A stretch of 64,000 nt of DNA from Fen-549 sp050011315 (lineage in GTDB: Bacteria > Actinomycetota > Thermoleophilia > Gaiellales > Gaiellaceae). The DNA is taken from contig JBEKJI010000011.1 in the NCBI GenBank assembly GCA_050011315.1, forward strand, positions 52,520 through 116,519, read 5' to 3'. Position numbers and translations under genes: made by a program. Under the pieces are notes generated by a model. The model did no database searches. It had not been told where the DNA came from and worked only from the letters and a program-made list of their open reading frames with translations. Of this stretch, positions 19,368 through 27,754 are shown piece after piece. Every line of letters begins with the position of its first letter. The first letter of the stretch is position 1.

Positions 19368-19547
19368 TTAGGTGCGGAACCGTCCGACGCCGCCACCCTT
19401 CGCCGCTGGGTCGCTACCGTTGCTACTCGAGGTTGAGGCAGCGGGCGTGCTCGACTTCGGCTTCTGCTTCCCAGCCATCGCAGGTCCCGCGAGAGCCGCC
19501 GCAGCGAAAACCAAGCTGAGGACAAATATCACCAGTCGTTTGCTCAT
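19368..19547 (-). CDS. Small secreted peptide precursor (59 aa), candidate signal peptide pheromone
   Basis: This small gene is easily missed. AGAGGAGGG ends five bases before ATG, an unusually strong ribosome site for this window. The product starts MSKRLVIFVLSLVF, a basic then hydrophobic segment, and continues AAAALAGPAMA, a good signal-peptidase site near residue 25. The remaining 34 residues are Lys-, Ser- and Thr-rich and end in GGGVGRFRT. The gene follows the XRE-TPR gene on the same strand after 16 bases, so they are probably co-transcribed. By analogy with Phr, PapR and NprX, the exported tail could be cut into a signalling peptide. Exported is well supported; pheromone is inference. 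Confidence 0.7.
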   Translation of the reverse strand: MSKRLVIFVLSLVFAAAALAGPAMAGKQKPKSSTPAASTSSSNGSDPAAKGGGVGRFRT

Positions 19548-19563
19548 TCTTCCCTCCTCTCTC

Positions 19564-20919
19564 TCAGAATCGAAGGTCTTGCATCAACTCGGCGGCGCGC
19601 CTGTACAGCCGTGCCGCTTCGTCCTGGGATTCACGCTGTACGGCGAGGTCGCCCAACGCCAGCAACGTGCGTGAAAGATTGCTCGTCGCCCTGAGACTCT
19701 CGAACAGGTCTCGAACGGACGTAAGAGTCTGGTCGGCTTCCTCCAGTCGGCCTTGAGCGAGCAGCGCCTTGCCGAGGACGAGGCGCGCTTCGCCATCCTG
19801 CTCCGGATCGTCTTTGCCGTCGCCGATCAGCTCGATAGCCAGTCGCGCCTGCTCTTCGGCCTTAACGGGATCGCCCGTCTCGAGGTGCAAGCTGGCGATC
19901 GACGAGACGACGCTGCCGCTCTCGAAGTTCGCACCCATGTCGAGGAAGATGCGATAAGCCCGCGTGAAGCTCTCCAGCGCGTCTTCGTTCTTGCCAAGCA
20001 ACGCATGGCAGAAGCCGAGGTTGTTGAGCACCTTGCCGAGCTGAACCTGATCCTCGACCTCCTCGTATTTCGCGCGCGCGCGCTCGGCGTAGGTTCTAGC
20101 GAGAACGAAACGCCCCTCGCGCTCGGCGACAAGCGAAGCCTGCATGTAGGAGTAGCCGATCACGCGCGGGTCGCCCATCTGCTCGGCGAGCTCAACGGCG
20201 CGCTCGGCGTCCTCTCGCGCCGCTTCGACGTCGCCTACGCGCTGGTAGCCAATCGAGCGGAAGGCGAGTATGTTCGCCCGCAACGAGTCGCCGGCGACGG
20301 ACGAGTTCTCCAGCAGCCGATACGCCTCCGTGAGAAGCGAGATGGCAACGTGCGTGCTGCCGAGCTTGATCCTGGCTTCGCCGAGCCGGCAAAGCACTTC
20401 CGCCCGGATACCATCGCTGAGCGCCTCGCCGTCGATGATCTCACGCGCCTGGGTCAGCACTTCGAGGCCGTTACGAACCTCTCCCTCTTGGACAAGCGCC
20501 CAGCCTTCTCCGATCAGGCGGCGGGCGGCAAGCTCCGGCGATCCCGTCGCCGCGACAGCGGTCTTGGCATCGGCGAAGAGCTCGAGCGACTCCTGAAACT
20601 CGTGTGCGCGCGCGAGCGCCTCGGCGCGCGCGAGCATCGCCTCGACGTGCGCGCGATCCTCGGTAGTCACGCCGTGGGCGAGATAGCCCTGATCGATACT
20701 CAGCCGCGAGGACAGGTAGTCGATCGTCTCGGGCGTCGGTCGCGTCTTCCCAAGCTCGATCTGGCTGATGTACTCCTTCGAGAAACGGGCGCCTGCTAGA
20801 TCGGTCTGCGTCAACCCGAGGGCAACGCGGCGCTGGCGTACGCGCTCGCCGAGCCCGATCTTGGGGCGCTGGCGATCCGGCGTTACTGCGGTACGGGTGT
20901 CCGAATGGACTTGCGGCAT
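19564..20919 (-). CDS. XRE-HTH regulator with C-terminal TPR domain (RRNPP-like)
   Basis: The protein has 451 residues. The HTH is at residues 22-75 (LGERVRQRRVALGLTQTDLA, then FSKEYISQIELGKTRPTPET). The rest is a continuous helical TPR solenoid, seven or more repeats judged by the A-x-x-x-L-x-L spacing, including LNNLGFCHALLGKNEDALESF near residue 310. This is the architecture of PlcR, NprR and related peptide-sensing regulators. GAGGGGG precedes ATG 20919; an in-frame start 108 bases upstream would add non-conserved residues. The stop is 16 bases before the secreted-peptide gene. It could instead be an ordinary Actinobacteria HTH-TPR regulator that senses something else. The DNA-binding call is firm. 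Confidence 0.85.
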   Translation of the reverse strand: MPQVHSDTRTAVTPDRQRPKIGLGERVRQRRVALGLTQTDLAGARFSKEYISQIELGKTRPTPETIDYLSSRLSIDQGYLAHGVTTEDRAHVEAMLARAEALARAHEFQESLELFADAKTAVAATGSPELAARRLIGEGWALVQEGEVRNGLEVLTQAREIIDGEALSDGIRAEVLCRLGEARIKLGSTHVAISLLTEAYRLLENSSVAGDSLRANILAFRSIGYQRVGDVEAAREDAERAVELAEQMGDPRVIGYSYMQASLVAEREGRFVLARTYAERARAKYEEVEDQVQLGKVLNNLGFCHALLGKNEDALESFTRAYRIFLDMGANFESGSVVSSIASLHLETGDPVKAEEQARLAIELIGDGKDDPEQDGEARLVLGKALLAQGRLEEADQTLTSVRDLFESLRATSNLSRTLLALGDLAVQRESQDEAARLYRRAAELMQDLRF

Positions 20920-20964
20920 TTCTACCCCCTCAGATCCTCCTCGACGGCCCTCTCCATCACAATC

Positions 20965-21071
20965 ACCCGTTCGGGTAAACGCCCCCGCGCAGCGAACCCA
21001 AAGAGGGTATCTGGATTTGCGCGACACGACGAGCGATCCCTCCTCGCCGTTTTTCGCCCGAACCCAGAGAG
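20965..21071. promoter_or_regulatory. Operator-like repeats upstream of the XRE-TPR gene
   Basis: ACCCGTTCGGGT (20965-20976) is a perfect 5+2+5 dyad. Two direct repeats, CGAACCCAAAGAG (20993-21005) and CGAACCCAGAGAG (21059-21071), agree at 12 of 13 positions and are 66 bases apart. All lie between the regulator's start and the divergent promoter at 21132. They are plausible binding sites for the regulator, though no promoter for the gene itself is clear. Confidence 0.4.
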
Positions 21072-21131
21072 TTTACGATTTGCAGGTACTTATCACTGAA
21101 TGCGGGAGAAGAAATCACTTGACTGAGCTAC

Positions 21132-21160
21132 TTGACTGTATCCGGGAGCGGCCATATAGT
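21132..21160 (+). promoter_or_regulatory. Strong sigma70 promoter of a divergent non-coding unit
   Basis: TTGACT (21132-21137), a 17-base spacer and TATAGT (21155-21160) form one of the best promoters in the window. It fires away from the XRE-TPR gene. No credible ORF follows before the terminator at 21341, so it probably drives an RNA. Confidence 0.65.
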
Positions 21161-21166
21161 GAGGGC

Positions 21167-21369
21167 ACTCCGATCGAGTCAGACGCCAGATACGACCGGA
21201 GCCGAAGAAAGGTCAGCGACGATTGCACCGGAGTCGTGGCTGGGCCGCAGAGTCATCGCTCTCGGTTTGTCGCCAAGACCAATCTTCTCGGGAAAGCCCC
21301 CTGGAGCCGCAGCCGGGGGTTCTCCCCAATAATAGGATTGAGCCCCGGGTGCCGCAGCCGGGGCTTTTT
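21167..21369 (+). ncRNA. Candidate small RNA, about 200 nt
   Basis: This transcript is predicted from a strong promoter ending at 21160 and a terminator ending at 21369. It holds two successive hairpins at its 3' end that share the loop core GCCGCAGCC: the first with arms at 21297-21301 and 21315-21319, the second the terminator. The 5' GGCACTC can pair with GGGTGCC inside the terminator loop, an alternative fold. It lacks tmRNA, SRP and RNase P hallmarks. I cannot assign it to a known family; 6S-like is possible but not shown. Confidence 0.45.
21341..21369 (+). terminator. Rho-independent terminator
   Basis: AGCCCCGG (21341-21348) and CCGGGGCT (21358-21365) form a perfect 8-bp stem followed by a run of five T. 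It ends the candidate RNA that starts near 21167. The preceding hairpin, read on the minus strand, ends in CTTTCC and may serve the MFS gene coming from the other side. Confidence 0.75.
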
Positions 21370-21408
21370 CCTTCCCCTAGACCTTTTTTACCGAGACGCC
21401 GCGCTAAG

Positions 21409-21490
21409 CGCCTATTCCGTTAGGAATGCGCGACGGCTGGCGCCGCGGGGCGACCGCGTCGGGCGTGTAGAGCTGGCGGGATAAGCCCTA
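21409..21490 (+). repeat. Dispersed inverted-end repeat, short copy A (internal deletion)
   Basis: The ends match copies at 33199 and 60411 (CCTATTCCGTTAGGAATGCGC on the left, GGGCGTGTAG and GGGATAAGCCC on the right), but about 80 internal bases are missing. The right end overlaps the stop codon of the MFS gene on the minus strand. Confidence 0.75.
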
Positions 21491-23008
21491 TACGGACTCG
21501 GCTGCGGGTTGCGGATCTTCGGCGTGCTCGTGATGGCGCTTGCGAACGAGCACCGCCGCGACCAACACGGCGCCGAACGCGATCGCCGCCGACACGTGAA
21601 GGGCGCTGTGAAGGCCCTCGACGAACGCCTTGTGCGTAATCGCCAGCTTTTGCTCGGCAGTCGGCCGCGGCAGATGGATTCCTTGTGCGGCGGCCTTGCG
21701 CACGGTCGCCTTATAACTGGTCCGGGCCGCGTTGGCCACGCTCGAGCTCTTCGAGGCCATGACGGCGCCTAGCAGCGCGATCCCGAGCGCGCCGCCGACC
21801 TGGCGAAAGCTGTTTAGCACCGCCGCGCCCACGCCGGCCTTGTCGACCGGCACCGTGGCCATCGCAGCCGCGGTCGTCGGCGACATCGCCATCGGCATCC
21901 CGATCCCGCCGATGCTCATCGCCGGCAGAAGCTCCGGGTAGGTCGTGTGCAGCCCGACGCGCGAGAAGAGGTAGAGCGAGATCCCCACCAGCGCCATCCC
22001 GAAGGCCATCAACCAGCGCGAGCCGATTCGATCGGAGTACCGGCCCGCGAAGGGTGCGACCAGGATGATGAGGATCGTCATCGGCAGGAAGCTCGCGCCG
22101 GCCCGCGTCGGCGAGTAGCCGAGGATGTTCTGGACGTAGAGCGACATGAAGAAGAAGACGCCGAAAATCGCCAGCGAGACGAGCAGCGCGACGAGGATCG
22201 AGCCGACGAAGTTCCCGATTTTGAACAGGGAGAGCTCGAGCATCGGTAACCGCTGGTGCAGCTCGAGCAGTAAGAAGACGAGTAACAGCACCCCGGCAAG
22301 CACGAACAGGCCGATGATCAACGGCGAACTCCAGCCCTTGCCGTTGCCTTCGATCAGAGCGTAGGTGAGCGCGAACAGCGAGGCGCCCGAGGTGACCAGA
22401 CCGAGCAGGTCGAGGCTCTGTTCGCGGGAGGTATCGCGCGATTCGAGGATGACGATGCGCGATACGACCATCGCCAGAGCGCCCACCGGGATGTTGACGA
22501 AGAAGATCCAGTGCCAGCTCAGCTGTTGAGTCAGAATGCCGCCGAGCAGCGGACCGATCGCAAGCGCCATCCCTGCCGTTCCGGCCCAGACGCCGATCGC
22601 CGTCCCGCGCTGACGGGGAGGAAAGGCTGCCGTGACGATCGAGAGCGTCGAGGGGACCATGATCGCCGCGCCGACGCCCTGAACAGCACGCGCGCCGATG
22701 AGCAGGCTGGCGTTCCCGGCAAACCCGCAGACGAGCGAAGATATGGTGAAGATGCCGAGGCCGACGTTGAACATCAGCCTGCGCCCGAGCAGGTCGGCGA
22801 GCTTACCGCCGATCAGGATGAAGGCAGCGAAGGTGAGCGTATAGGCGGTGACGATCCATTCGAGCTCGGAGATCCCGAGCCCGAGATCGCGCTTGATCGT
22901 CGGTAGGGCGACCGTAACGATCGTGTTGTCGAGCATGATCATGAACAGCCCGAACGCGACCGCTCCCAGCGTCCACCACTTACGATTCGACCCGCTCACA
23001 AACCGCAT
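21488..23008 (-). CDS. MFS multidrug exporter, DHA2 (14-TM) family
   Basis: The protein has 506 residues and about 14 membrane segments. Motif A variant GGKLADLLGRRLMF (about residue 63), motif C region GVWAGTAGMALAIGPLLGG near 140 and DNTIVTVALPTIKRDL at the start are typical of EmrB/QacA drug:H+ antiporters. GAGGGAGCGGAG precedes the ATG. The stop lies within repeat copy A. The substrate is unknown; no regulator of the TetR or MarR type is adjacent, which is unusual for this family. Confidence 0.9.
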   Translation of the reverse strand: MRFVSGSNRKWWTLGAVAFGLFMIMLDNTIVTVALPTIKRDLGLGISELEWIVTAYTLTFAAFILIGGKLADLLGRRLMFNVGLGIFTISSLVCGFAGNASLLIGARAVQGVGAAIMVPSTLSIVTAAFPPRQRGTAIGVWAGTAGMALAIGPLLGGILTQQLSWHWIFFVNIPVGALAMVVSRIVILESRDTSREQSLDLLGLVTSGASLFALTYALIEGNGKGWSSPLIIGLFVLAGVLLLVFLLLELHQRLPMLELSLFKIGNFVGSILVALLVSLAIFGVFFFMSLYVQNILGYSPTRAGASFLPMTILIILVAPFAGRYSDRIGSRWLMAFGMALVGISLYLFSRVGLHTTYPELLPAMSIGGIGMPMAMSPTTAAAMATVPVDKAGVGAAVLNSFRQVGGALGIALLGAVMASKSSSVANAARTSYKATVRKAAAQGIHLPRPTAEQKLAITHKAFVEGLHSALHVSAAIAFGAVLVAAVLVRKRHHEHAEDPQPAAESV

Positions 23009-23241
23009 CTCCGCTCCCTCTCGATCGGATCGCGCCGGCTCTCCGGTATCACCTTCAGACCTGCTACGGAGATACGGTGCGCGGCGGCCGGATCCACCGG
23101 CAAACTGGAGACGAGAGGGTAGCCGAAAGGTCCGCGACCACGATCCGCATCACGCCGACTCCGGCGGCGGTCGGCGTGGCCGGGCTGCGAGCATGATAGA
23201 CTCGGTTTTAGACCACGAGTCGTAAACCTTGGGAGCCTCCT

Positions 23242-24960
23242 TTGCGAATCGCGCTCGCTCAGATCGACATGTTCGTCGGCGATATCGCCGGTAACCAGAA
23301 GAGGGTCCTCGCGGCTTTAGCGGACGCGCGCTCGCAGAAGGCCGATCTGGTTCTCTTCCCCGAGCTTGCGCTGACCGGCTACCCGCCCGAGGATCTACTC
23401 CTGCGGCCGGGCTTCCTCGACGCTGCTGAGCGCTCGCTCGAGAGGATCGCGCGCCAGGTTCGCGGCTGCGTCGCTCTGATCGGGACACCGCACTTCGACA
23501 GCGACCTCTACAACGCCTGCGCCGTCTGCGCGGAGCGCGAGATCAAGGGCTTCTACCGCAAGCGCTACCTGCCGAACTACGGCGTCTTCGACGAGGACCG
23601 CTACTTCGCCTCGGCGCGGGATCTCCTCCTGCTCGAGCTGGGCGGCGTCAAGGTCGGTATCACGATCTGCGAGGACATGTGGCAGCCCGGGTCGCCGGCA
23701 ACCGACCTGGCGATCGCCGGAGCCGAGTTGATCGTCAACATATCGGCCTCGCCCTTCCACGTCGGGCGCGAACTGCAGCGCGAGGAGATGTTCCGGACGC
23801 GCGCCCGCGACATGATCTCTTTCGTCGCCTTCTGCAACCTGGTCGGCGGCCAGGACGAGCTCGTCTTCGACGGACACTCGGTGGTGATCGACGACGAGGG
23901 CGAGGTGTTAGCGCGGGCGGCGGGTTTCGAGGAGGAGCTGCTCGTGGTCGAGATAGATCCGACGGACGTGATCGCGCGACGGCTCAGTGACGTACGCAAG
24001 CGGGCGCTCGCGCGCGAGCGAGGCGTTCCCGAGATCGCGCCGCTCGTGCTCCCGGCTTCGAAGCGGCGGCGTCGCGTCCGAACGGCGCCTGCTCGAGTGG
24101 CCCCGTTTGCAGATGATCTCGAGCAGATGCGCCGGGCGCTCGCGCTCGGCCTCGGCGACTACATGCGCAAGAACGGCTTCGGCGACGTCGTGATCGGCGT
24201 CTCGGGCGGGATCGACTCGGCGCTGACCGCCGCGCTGGCGGTAGAGACTCTGGGAGCAGACCACGTCCACTGCGTCTCGATGCCGTCTCGCTTCTCATCC
24301 CCGGAAACGCGCGAAGACGCGAGGCGACTGGCCGAAAGCCTCCGCACCGATTTCCGTGAGATCGAGATCGAGCCGATGATCCTGGAGTTCGAGACGGCGC
24401 TCGCGCCCGTTTTCTCCGAGCGTGAATCCGACCTGACCGAGGAGAACGTGCAGGCGCGCGTACGCGGAGTGCTACTTATGGCGCTCTCGAACAAGTTCGG
24501 CTGGCTGCTCGTCGCCACCGGGAACAAGTCGGAGCTCTCGGTCGGCTATGCGACTCTCTACGGCGATATGGCCGGCGGCTTCGCACTGCTCAAGGACGTC
24601 TTCAAGACCGACGTCTTCAGGCTCGCCCGCTACCTCAACGAGCAGGCAGGCAGAGAGCTGATCCCGGCAACGATCATCGAGCGCCCACCGAGCGCCGAGC
24701 TACGGGACAACCAGCTGGATGAGGACTCGTTGCCTCCGTACGCCGAGCTCGACCGCGTGCTCGAGGCCTACATCGAAGGGGATCGTTCGCGCGATGAGTT
24801 GCTCCGAGACGGCTTCGATGCCGACGTCGTCGAGCGCGCGATCTCGATGATCGACCAGTCCGAGTACAAGCGCCGGCAGGCGCCGCCGGGCGTGAAGCTG
24901 CGCCCCAAGGCGTTCGGGCGCGACCGCCGTACGCCGATCACGAACGGCTGGCGCGATTGA
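23242..24960 (+). CDS. nadE: Glutamine-dependent NAD+ synthetase
   Basis: This is the last step of NAD synthesis, amidating deamido-NAD with ammonia from glutamine. The 572-residue protein has an N-terminal nitrilase-type glutaminase with Glu in LVLFPELALTGYPPEDLL, Lys in KRYLPNYGVFDE and Cys in ITICEDMW. The C-terminal synthetase has the PP-loop VIGVSGGIDSALTAALA (about residues 316-332) and GTGNKSE-like VATGNKSELSVGY. The start is TTG 23242, with GGGAG seven bases before. The leader begins near 23210, after TAGACT at 23197, and has a small hairpin (GACTCG/CGAGTC). A strong hairpin follows the stop. Confidence 0.95.
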   Translation: MRIALAQIDMFVGDIAGNQKRVLAALADARSQKADLVLFPELALTGYPPEDLLLRPGFLDAAERSLERIARQVRGCVALIGTPHFDSDLYNACAVCAEREIKGFYRKRYLPNYGVFDEDRYFASARDLLLLELGGVKVGITICEDMWQPGSPATDLAIAGAELIVNISASPFHVGRELQREEMFRTRARDMISFVAFCNLVGGQDELVFDGHSVVIDDEGEVLARAAGFEEELLVVEIDPTDVIARRLSDVRKRALARERGVPEIAPLVLPASKRRRRVRTAPARVAPFADDLEQMRRALALGLGDYMRKNGFGDVVIGVSGGIDSALTAALAVETLGADHVHCVSMPSRFSSPETREDARRLAESLRTDFREIEIEPMILEFETALAPVFSERESDLTEENVQARVRGVLLMALSNKFGWLLVATGNKSELSVGYATLYGDMAGGFALLKDVFKTDVFRLARYLNEQAGRELIPATIIERPPSAELRDNQLDEDSLPPYAELDRVLEAYIEGDRSRDELLRDGFDADVVERAISMIDQSEYKRRQAPPGVKLRPKAFGRDRRTPITNGWRD

Positions 24961-24961
24961 A

Positions 24962-24992
24962 CGGAAAGAAGTCCTGCTCGGACTTCTTTCCG
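24962..24992. terminator. Strong hairpin between nadE and clpS
   Basis: CGGAAAGAAGTCC (24962-24974) and GGACTTCTTTCCG (24980-24992) form a perfect 13-bp stem with a TGCTC loop, two bases after the nadE stop. The T-rich right arm is consistent with a terminator for nadE; being symmetric, it may also serve clpS from the other side. Confidence 0.65.
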
Positions 24993-25032
24993 AGGATTTC
25001 GGTCGGAGCCGGCAGGTTGGCCGGAGGATCTG

Positions 25033-25329
25033 TCAGTTCTCGAGCGGGGCCATGGTCAGGCCTCGTGACTCGAGCTGGACCCAGTAGAGCTCGGCCGGCT
25101 CACGGTGCCCGCTCCAGACGATCGCCTGTCCGGTTTTATCGATCTCTTCGGCCAGCCGCATCCCCGCGTCGTAGCTCACGCCGGGGAGTACCGAAGACAG
25201 CGCCCGCGCCACTCCGTCGAAGGTGTTGTGATCGTCGTTGAGCACGATCACGCGCCAGTACTCGCCGAGGCCGCCACCTCCACGTACCGCTCGCTTCGGC
25301 TTCGTCGGGCTGACCAGAGTCGCAGACAC
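25033..25329 (-). CDS. clpS: ATP-dependent Clp protease adaptor ClpS
   Basis: This 98-residue adaptor delivers N-degron substrates to ClpAP/ClpCP. The core has WRVIVLNDDHNTFDGVARAL, the family's NDD-T-F substrate pocket, and MRLAEEIDKTGQAIVWSG with the conserved interface helix. GTG is the start; TATCGT lies six bases before it, fitting a leaderless mRNA. No clpA or clpC is adjacent. Confidence 0.93.
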   Translation of the reverse strand: MSATLVSPTKPKRAVRGGGGLGEYWRVIVLNDDHNTFDGVARALSSVLPGVSYDAGMRLAEEIDKTGQAIVWSGHREPAELYWVQLESRGLTMAPLEN

Positions 25330-25358
25330 GACTGGACGATAGCGACGATGAGGCGGTG

Positions 25359-27455
25359 CTAAATCGGGTTCGCGGGAACTTGTTCGGCGGCGGCTCGCGC
25401 CAGCTCGTCCACCACCGAGAGGAAGAACTCGATCACGACCGGGTCGAACTGGGCGTTTGCGCAGCGGCGCAGTTCCGAGGCGGCGTTATCTCTGTTCATG
25501 CCGAGGCGGTAGGGGCGAGGACCGATCATGGCGTCGTAGGCGTCGCAGACGGCGATGATGCGGGAAGGCAACGGGATCTCCTCGCCCTTGAGCCCGTCCG
25601 GGTAGCCCGAGCCGTTGTAGCGCTCGTGACTGGAGCGGACGATCCGCGACACCTGCGACAGCGACGGCGCGGCGGAGATGATGCGCTCGCCGACGACTGT
25701 GTGCCCGCGGATGAACTCCCACTCCTCTCGGTCGAGCGGGCCCGGCTTCTTCAGGATCGCGTCGGGGATCGCCATCTTGCCGACATCATGCAGCTGCGCG
25801 GCCTGGGCGAGCTGGTCGAGCTCCTCGCCGCTCATGCCCAGGCGCCTTCCGACCTCCGCCGCCAGCCGGGCGACGTCGACCAGGTGATCGCCGAGTTCCG
25901 GGCTGCGCTCGTGCAGGGCCTGCAGAAGTACGTCCGCAGACTGGCGACCTGCCGAGCGCCGGCCGCTGTTCTTGTTCGCGTACATGCGCTGGTCGGCCAG
26001 TCGCAGCGAGATGCCGACGTCGTTCGCCTCCTGCGGCAGCAGTACCAATCCGTACGAGCTGCCGATGGCGAAACCCTCACCGCGCTCGGAGAGAGCGGCG
26101 GTTGCGTCGGCGATGATCGGGCCCTGACCATCCGTGCCGAGCCCTGCGATGATGCAGAACTCGTCTCCACCCATGCGGTAGGCCTCGCCGCCGTGCTCGC
26201 GCATGGCGAGCTGTATGTTCCGACCGAGTCGTGCCAGAAGTGCATCGCCGGCCGGATGGCCGAAGCTGTCGTTGTAGTTCTTGAAGCCGTCCAAGTCGAA
26301 CAGAGCGAGCAGCAGCGGTGTGGCCTCAGCCGCGTCCGGCAGCGCTTTCTGCAGGTCGACGACGAGCTTGCGCCGGTTGCCGAGGCTGGTGAGCGGATCG
26401 GTCATCGCCTGAGTCGAGGTGCGTACCCAGCGGCGGCCCATGATGAAGGCGATGGCGAACAAGGCGACGCCCATCAGCGCGACCGGGATCGGGTTGTTCG
26501 TGATCACATTGCCCGAGATTGCCGGCGCCGCCGAGATAACAGTCCACCGTTTACGGTCGATCGTTGAGGCGGGCAGGCGCTGCCAGGCGACGCGGAGCGG
26601 GCCCTTGCTCGTGTCGAGCGTCGTGATGCCGCTCGCAGCCTTTTTCTTGCTGATGGTCACGAAGCGCTTGTCACTCGCGCCGACGAGAGCCCGCGTGTCC
26701 TGCCTGATCGCGCCGTTCAGGATGACGCGTCCACGCTTGTCGACGATCACGAGCGCCAGTCCCCGCAGCTTGGCCTGGTTCACGGCCTGGGCCGCGACTT
26801 GACGGAAGTTCTCGAGGTCAAGCTCGAAGTAGAGCGTTCCGCGCGCCCTGCCGTTCACTGGCGGAAGCAGGGTCGAGAAGTTCACGATCCAGCGATCGGT
26901 GTCGTACGACTTCGAGATCTCGCTGGTGTAGACCTGACTCCCCCTGAGCTTTCGCGTCGCGTCGATCCAGCTCTTGTCGATGTTCCCCAGGAGCCTGAGC
27001 CTCAGCGCGCTGAGCTGCTGGCTGCCGAATCCAAGGGCGCTGACCGAGTTTCCACCGGCGGAGTTAAAGACCACTCGCGCAACCTCATACCGACATTCGC
27101 CACCGTTCGGGCAATGGCCGAAGTTGTCGATCACGCCCGCGGCGCTGATCAGATTGCGATAGACGCGCGTGCCGAGAATCGTGAGCGCGTTGTTGATCTT
27201 TGCGCGATCAGTGTCGCTGACGCTCGAAGCCGCGAAGGGGAGATTGAGAACGGGGTTCTGGCTCAGGACCTTCAGAGTCGCGGCCGCCTTGTCCTCGACG
27301 CCCTGCAGGAGGTAGCGCTGCTCGCTCACCTGGTTCGTCAGCGCCCGGTCGAGCGCTTGTTGCGAGTTCTGCTGCTGCTTCAGCATGACCAGGCCAATGC
27401 TCAGCGGCACGAGCGCGATCGCCACCACCAACACCATTACCTTCACGATCCGCAT
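25359..27455 (-). CDS. Membrane sensor with GGDEF and HD-GYP domains
   Basis: The protein has 698 residues. A TM helix (about 5-25), a 300-residue extracytoplasmic sensor (dCache-like) and a second TM (about 325-342) precede a GGDEF domain with intact RMGGDEFCI (about residue 445) and an HD-GYP domain with LHDVGKMAIPD and HERYNGSGYPDGL. It thus has motifs for both making and degrading cyclic di-GMP. The usual inhibitory RxxD site before GGDEF reads REHG, so product inhibition at that site is unlikely. GGAGAGAGG precedes the ATG. Which activity dominates cannot be read from sequence. Confidence 0.9.
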   Translation of the reverse strand: MRIVKVMVLVVAIALVPLSIGLVMLKQQQNSQQALDRALTNQVSEQRYLLQGVEDKAAATLKVLSQNPVLNLPFAASSVSDTDRAKINNALTILGTRVYRNLISAAGVIDNFGHCPNGGECRYEVARVVFNSAGGNSVSALGFGSQQLSALRLRLLGNIDKSWIDATRKLRGSQVYTSEISKSYDTDRWIVNFSTLLPPVNGRARGTLYFELDLENFRQVAAQAVNQAKLRGLALVIVDKRGRVILNGAIRQDTRALVGASDKRFVTISKKKAASGITTLDTSKGPLRVAWQRLPASTIDRKRWTVISAAPAISGNVITNNPIPVALMGVALFAIAFIMGRRWVRTSTQAMTDPLTSLGNRRKLVVDLQKALPDAAEATPLLLALFDLDGFKNYNDSFGHPAGDALLARLGRNIQLAMREHGGEAYRMGGDEFCIIAGLGTDGQGPIIADATAALSERGEGFAIGSSYGLVLLPQEANDVGISLRLADQRMYANKNSGRRSAGRQSADVLLQALHERSPELGDHLVDVARLAAEVGRRLGMSGEELDQLAQAAQLHDVGKMAIPDAILKKPGPLDREEWEFIRGHTVVGERIISAAPSLSQVSRIVRSSHERYNGSGYPDGLKGEEIPLPSRIIAVCDAYDAMIGPRPYRLGMNRDNAASELRRCANAQFDPVVIEFFLSVVDELARAAAEQVPANPI

Positions 27456-27575
27456 TCGCGCCTCTCTCCGTTAAGCCGCTTCGGGGACGCGGATTAGATC
27501 GGGCGAATAGCGCCGCGGCTTGAGAGTCAATTCGCGGGCGCTTCGCGGAGCCCGCACTAACGGCGCTTAATACAC

Positions 27576-27592
27576 GCGGAAACGTTTGCCGG
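27576..27592. promoter_or_regulatory. AAACGTTT palindrome in a 299-base intergenic region
   Basis: CGGAAACGTTTGCCGG lies between the divergent GGDEF/HD-GYP and M16 protease genes. Its core AAACGTTT is the same as that of the LacI-like operator at 4210. The rest of 27456-27754 has no gene or hairpin I can support. Confidence 0.3.
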
Positions 27593-27754
27593 CCTTGGGG
27601 CCACGACGTCAAGGATGTGCACGATCGCCTCCTACGCTCGCGACTGTCGCGTCGGGCGATCGGCCGCGGGATCGGCGACTTTACGAGGAAACCTCGAGGA
27701 CGGAAATGCTCGGTTTCTGGGCGGGTTTCCGGAAAGGCGCCGGTCTTCGTTAGC

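Noticed and set aside
21167..21369. Assignment of the candidate RNA to 6S, tmRNA, SRP RNA or a c-di-AMP riboswitch
   Set aside because: None of the hallmark sequences could be found, and no downstream same-strand gene exists for a riboswitch.
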